Positions 14,051 to 17,085 of a stretch of 17,085 nucleotides of DNA are shown here, piece after piece. This DNA comes from JAJBWD01 sp041670885. GTDB taxonomy: Bacteria > Bacillota > Clostridia > Clostridiales > Clostridiaceae. A model generated the notes under the pieces. That model did no database searches. It saw nothing but the letters and a program-made list of their open reading frames with translations, and was not told the origin of the DNA. The stretch lies in NCBI GenBank assembly GCA_041670885.1, contig JBAXYJ010000034.1, positions 1-17,085 of the forward strand, written 5' to 3'. The translations under genes were made by a program, and so were the position numbers. Every line of letters begins with the position of its first letter. Within the stretch, counting starts at the first letter, position 1.

Positions 14051-15022
14051 TTACACCTCGATTTTAGCAAGTTTATTCATTATTAAAAATCCAATTGTCT
14101 CCATGACTCCTCCAACTCCCAGTGCAATTTTGCCCAATATATTACTGGAAAATGGTGCCATATACTCCGGATTAATTACCGACAATGCTATAAATATAAA
14201 AACAGGAAGGAGGCCTACTACTTTTCCTGATAATTTTCCCTGAGCAGTTAATGACCTTACGTGTCTGTCTATTTCGTTTCTCTCTCTGATTGTTTTTACA
14301 ATAACCTCTAGAATCATAGAAAGGTTTCCGCCAACCTGCCTTTGAATTAAAATTGCCTGTATCATAAGATCCAGGTCATTACTGGGCATCCGAAGTTTTA
14401 AGTTATTTAATGCATCTTCCATTGTTATTCCATAGCTGTTTTCTTTCAAAAAAACAATTATTTCTTCTTTAACTGGAGATTCACATTCCTCTGCAACAGT
14501 CTTCATTGCCTGAATAAAGCTGTATCCGGCCTTTAGTGATCCTACTATTGTCATAATCATATCCGGAAGTGCATCATTAAAGGCTTTAATTCTTTTTTTT
14601 CTTTTACTATTTATCCATATTTTGGGTATCATATATCCAATAACGCTGCCTGGTATTATTAATAAAAAATGCCCAAACAATATTCCTGCCGCCAGTCCGC
14701 AGAAAACCGATGAAATTATTACAAGTGCTATGTATTCTTCAATATCCATTTGCAGGCCTGAGCTACGTAGTACCTGCTCAATCTTATCATTGGATTTATC
14801 TGTAAGTTTGCTGCTTAAAAATTGGTTAATATTTTTTAAATTTATTAATTTTATTTTTTCTTTGTTCTCTTTTTTCTTTGTTTTTTTATATTTTTCATTA
14901 ATATCAAGATAATATTTAAGTCTTTTTTCTACTCTTTTGTCATTCAAAATAAAATAATATAGAATACCAAAAACCAACATGAAAGAACATATAAAACAAA
15001 GCAAAAGCATTATTAATTTCAT
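14051..15022 (-). CDS. tadB: TadB, type II secretion F-type platform protein
   Basis: This 323-residue inner-membrane partner of TadC has helices near 3-25, 97-117, 118-136, 266-286 and 297-315. The F domain runs from about 150 to 277 and includes LPDMIMTIVGSLKAGYSFIQAMKTV (152-176) and IQRQVGGNLSMILEVI (226-241), the usual turn-rich blocks of the family. A basic, lysine-rich stretch (41-62) lies in the cytoplasm. A GTG at 15031 would overlap tadA, but GAGGAG inside the last codons of tadA is 8 bases before the ATG at 15022, which makes that ATG the start and leaves a 2-base gap after the tadA stop. Translation of the two is very likely coupled. Confidence 0.87.
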   Translation of the reverse strand: MKLIMLLLCFICSFMLVFGILYYFILNDKRVEKRLKYYLDINEKYKKTKKKENKEKIKLINLKNINQFLSSKLTDKSNDKIEQVLRSSGLQMDIEEYIALVIISSVFCGLAAGILFGHFLLIIPGSVIGYMIPKIWINSKRKKRIKAFNDALPDMIMTIVGSLKAGYSFIQAMKTVAEECESPVKEEIIVFLKENSYGITMEDALNNLKLRMPSNDLDLMIQAILIQRQVGGNLSMILEVIVKTIRERNEIDRHVRSLTAQGKLSGKVVGLLPVFIFIALSVINPEYMAPFSSNILGKIALGVGGVMETIGFLIMNKLAKIEV

Positions 15023-15024
15023 AA

Positions 15025-16404
15025 CTACCACTCCTCTACACTAAATATAGACGCCGGTACCTGTATGCCTGAAATTTCAAGGCGGTCATAAAACTTTGGT
15101 CTTATTCCTGTTGCTGCCATTTTGCCTATTACTTTCCCTGATTTATCTATGCCTTTCTGATTAAAAGCGAATATATCCTGAAGAATAACCATATCTCCCT
15201 CAAGATCCTGAACCTCAGTAATATTAACTATCTTTCTTGTACCATCTTTAAGTCTTGACTGCTGTATTATTAAGTCTATTCCGCCTGCAATCTGCTGACG
15301 AATAGCTTTAATGGGCAGCTCTATTCCTGCCATCAATACCATTGTCTCAAGACGGGCAATCATATCCCTTGGACTATTAGCATGACCTGTTGCAAGAGAA
15401 CCATCATGACCTGTATTCATAGCCTGAAGCATATCAAGAGCTTCCTCTCCTCGGACCTCACCAATTACTATTCTGTCAGGCCTCATTCTAAGAGAGTTTT
15501 TAACCAGATTTCTTATGGTAACTGCCCCTTTGCCCTCCATATTGGCGGGTCTTGCCTCCAGCGATACAACATGATCCTGGGATAACTGAAGTTCAGCTGA
15601 GTCCTCTATAGTCACTATTCTTTCATCATTAGGGATGAAGCCTGATAATACATTTAGCGTTGTTGTCTTTCCTGAACCTGTACCTCCGCTTATAAATACA
15701 TTAAGTTTTGCCTTTACACAAGCATCTAAAAACTGTGCCATATCACTTGTTACTGTACCGAATTCTATTAAATTTTCAATTGTATAGGGGTCCTTTGAAA
15801 ACTTTCTAATTGTTATTGAAGGACCATTTAATGCAAGAGGCGGAATTATGGCATTTACTCTGGAGCCATCTGGGAGCCTGGCATCAACCATTGGACTGCT
15901 TTCATCTATTCTTCTCCCCAAGGGCGAAACTATTTTATCAATTACGTTCATTACCTGATCATTATCCCTGAATTTTATAGTTGTCAATTTTATCTTTCCA
16001 TGCTTTTCCACATATACCTTATATGGTCCATTGACCATAACTTCTGTTACTTCAGGATCTAATAGAAGTGGATTAATCGGTCCATATCCAGTTACGTCAT
16101 TAATTAAATCCTGTACTACTTTTTTTGTATCAACTGTCTCAAAGGATTCTTCTTCTGTTTCCAAGATTTTTTGTGCTATGGAATCTATCTTAGGGATAAT
16201 ACTTTTAACATCCTGATCGCCTTTAGCTTCATACATTATCTTTTTTTGAAGCTTTAACATTAATTCCTGTTCCTTACTTATGGGTGCATCTGAAGTTTTG
16301 TTAGATTCGCCAAAAACAGCAGTACCTGCCTTACTTTCCGGTTCTGCCTGCTGCTTCTCTTCTTCTATTTTCTTAACAGTGTTTAATTTTTCAAGCAAAC
16401 TCAT
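15025..16404 (-). CDS. tadA: TadA/CpaF secretion ATPase
   Basis: This 459-residue protein is the hexameric motor of the Tad pilus. Its ATPase core shows Walker A GGTGSGKTT (240-248), the Asp box TIEDSAEL (265-272), Walker B IVIGEVRGEE (312-321) and the His box TGHDGSLATGHAN (331-343). The N-terminal domain (about 90-235) includes DVTGYGPINPLLLDPEVTEVMVNGP, typical of CpaF. The first 60 residues are charged and low in complexity. It sits at the cytoplasmic face of the TadB/TadC platform. AAAGGAGGAG lies 4-6 bases before the ATG. All motifs are intact, so the motor should be active. Confidence 0.93.
   Translation of the reverse strand: MSLLEKLNTVKKIEEEKQQAEPESKAGTAVFGESNKTSDAPISKEQELMLKLQKKIMYEAKGDQDVKSIIPKIDSIAQKILETEEESFETVDTKKVVQDLINDVTGYGPINPLLLDPEVTEVMVNGPYKVYVEKHGKIKLTTIKFRDNDQVMNVIDKIVSPLGRRIDESSPMVDARLPDGSRVNAIIPPLALNGPSITIRKFSKDPYTIENLIEFGTVTSDMAQFLDACVKAKLNVFISGGTGSGKTTTLNVLSGFIPNDERIVTIEDSAELQLSQDHVVSLEARPANMEGKGAVTIRNLVKNSLRMRPDRIVIGEVRGEEALDMLQAMNTGHDGSLATGHANSPRDMIARLETMVLMAGIELPIKAIRQQIAGGIDLIIQQSRLKDGTRKIVNITEVQDLEGDMVILQDIFAFNQKGIDKSGKVIGKMAATGIRPKFYDRLEISGIQVPASIFSVEEW
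15031..15036 (-). promoter_or_regulatory. Ribosome binding site of tadB inside tadA
   Basis: GAGGAG coincides with the last two Glu codons of tadA (Val-Glu-Glu-Trp-stop) and is 8 bases before the tadB ATG at 15022. It decides the tadB start and suggests coupled translation. Confidence 0.7.
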
Positions 16405-16422
16405 ATTACTCCTCCTTTCGCT

Positions 16423-17085
16423 TTAAAACTTTGATAAAATCCCCATTAACCCTCTTTTTCTCTTTCTCCTTCTTCTTACAGAGACCACATTTTCTATATT
16501 AAACTCCTTGGTTATAGTCAGAATATCAGATGATATTTTTTCCTTTCTCTTGCTGATTATGAAAGGAATACCTATATTAAGGGACTTTGAAACCACTTTA
16601 TAATCATCAGATATATATATTACTTCGTCAGTTTCCAGCATATCCGGTACTTGTGATGCCTTAGTTAACGTTTCAGTATCTGATCTGTTTACAATTACTC
16701 TTAGCTTATCTCCCATATCTAATTTTTCTAAGGTCTTAATCATTGTCTTTGTATTTTTTAAAGCAGAAAGCTCCAAATCAGTAACTATAAAAACTAAGTC
16801 TGCCTGCTCTATAAAATTTAAGTTTATTTCAGAAATACCAGTTGTAAGGTCAACAATCAGATATTTATTATCCTGAAGAAGCCTTTTGCATATTGTTGGA
16901 ATCATAGGGGCTGTTATCAAATCTGCAAACTCCGGCTTTAATGGTGCTGATAAAATTTTAAGTCCGCTGTCATGTGTAAAAAGGTAACTTGAAATATTAG
17001 CGTTTTCTAATTTTTCTTCCCTTTGAACCATATCACTAATGGTATATCTTGGCTGTATATCAAGGGCAAGATTTACATCTCCAAA
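16423..17085 (-). CDS. tadZ: CpaE/TadZ-like ATPase, 5' end outside the window
   Basis: The reading frame is open to the window edge, so this is the C-terminal 220 residues of a longer protein; an internal ATG at 17031 is not the start. The visible part begins FGDVNLALDIQPRYTISDMVQ, the stretch that follows the deviant Walker A and the DxDxxFGD block of CpaE/TadZ proteins. Further on are the core strands LIVDLTTGI and DLVFIVTDLELSALKNTKTMI, and LRVIVNRSD. The P-loop and any N-terminal receiver-like domain lie upstream and cannot be judged. In Tad systems this MinD-related ATPase positions the pilus machine at a pole or focus. The C-terminus is basic (RRRRKRKR). The stop is 18 bases before tadA. 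Confidence 0.85.
   Translation of the reverse strand, partial: FGDVNLALDIQPRYTISDMVQREEKLENANISSYLFTHDSGLKILSAPLKPEFADLITAPMIPTICKRLLQDNKYLIVDLTTGISEINLNFIEQADLVFIVTDLELSALKNTKTMIKTLEKLDMGDKLRVIVNRSDTETLTKASQVPDMLETDEVIYISDDYKVVSKSLNIGIPFIISKRKEKISSDILTITKEFNIENVVSVRRRRKRKRGLMGILSKF

Noticed and set aside
15022..15031. Apparent overlap of tadA and tadB
   Set aside because: It arises only if a GTG at 15031 is used; the ribosome site favours the ATG at 15022, leaving a 2-base gap.
1..17085. CRISPR arrays, tRNA or rRNA genes, known riboswitches
   Set aside because: No regularly spaced repeats, cloverleaf-like segments or rRNA-like stretches were seen, and the intergenic gaps are too short for most riboswitches.

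Overview
The window is low-GC, AT-rich DNA with strong AGGAGG-type Shine-Dalgarno sites and T-rich intergenic spacers. This fits a clostridial Firmicute, but no marker gene here fixes the genus or species. Every gene I can support lies on the minus strand, so transcription runs from right to left.

Right part (about 17085 to 9800). Four genes of a Tad/Flp-type pilus or secretion system come first: a CpaE/TadZ-like ATPase cut off by the window edge, then TadA (secretion ATPase), TadB and TadC (inner-membrane platform proteins). They are followed, with gaps of only about 30 bases, by an integral-membrane protein of the isoprenylcysteine/phospholipid methyltransferase type and by a large dynamin-like GTPase of about 867 residues. 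The spacing suggests one transcript carrying pilus machinery plus a membrane-lipid or membrane-remodelling pair. No pilin or prepilin peptidase is visible; they would lie outside the window.

Middle and left part (9654 to 151). This is a large operon for uptake and breakdown of glycated amino compounds (Amadori products), related to the frl loci of Escherichia coli and Bacillus subtilis. In transcription order: a GntR/UTRA regulator (FrlR-like) with its own terminator; a spacer with a probable transposon-end relic; a promoter with a shared operator-like element; a FrlB-type SIS deglycase; a FrlD-type PfkB kinase; an ABC importer (lipoprotein binding protein and two permeases, no ATPase); a second SIS deglycase; a class C26 gamma-glutamyl hydrolase; a HAD phosphatase; and a FrlC-type epimerase. 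The expected logic is import of the glycated compound, phosphorylation on carbon 6 of the sugar, then cleavage by the deglycase to glucose 6-phosphate plus the amine. FrlC would widen the range to an epimeric sugar, while the C26 and HAD enzymes are unusual additions of unknown substrate. The operon carries four hairpins in its intercistronic gaps, two of them flanking the binding-protein gene.

Left edge (1 to about 135). The operon ends with a modest terminator. Immediately beyond it is a strong promoter reading left, two tandem LacI/CcpA-like palindromes, and the first codons of another gene that leaves the window.

The points most worth following up are the C26/HAD/second-deglycase additions to an Amadori operon, the dynamin-methyltransferase pair attached to a Tad operon, the 18-base element shared by regulator and operon promoters, and the probable IS200/IS605-type end between them.
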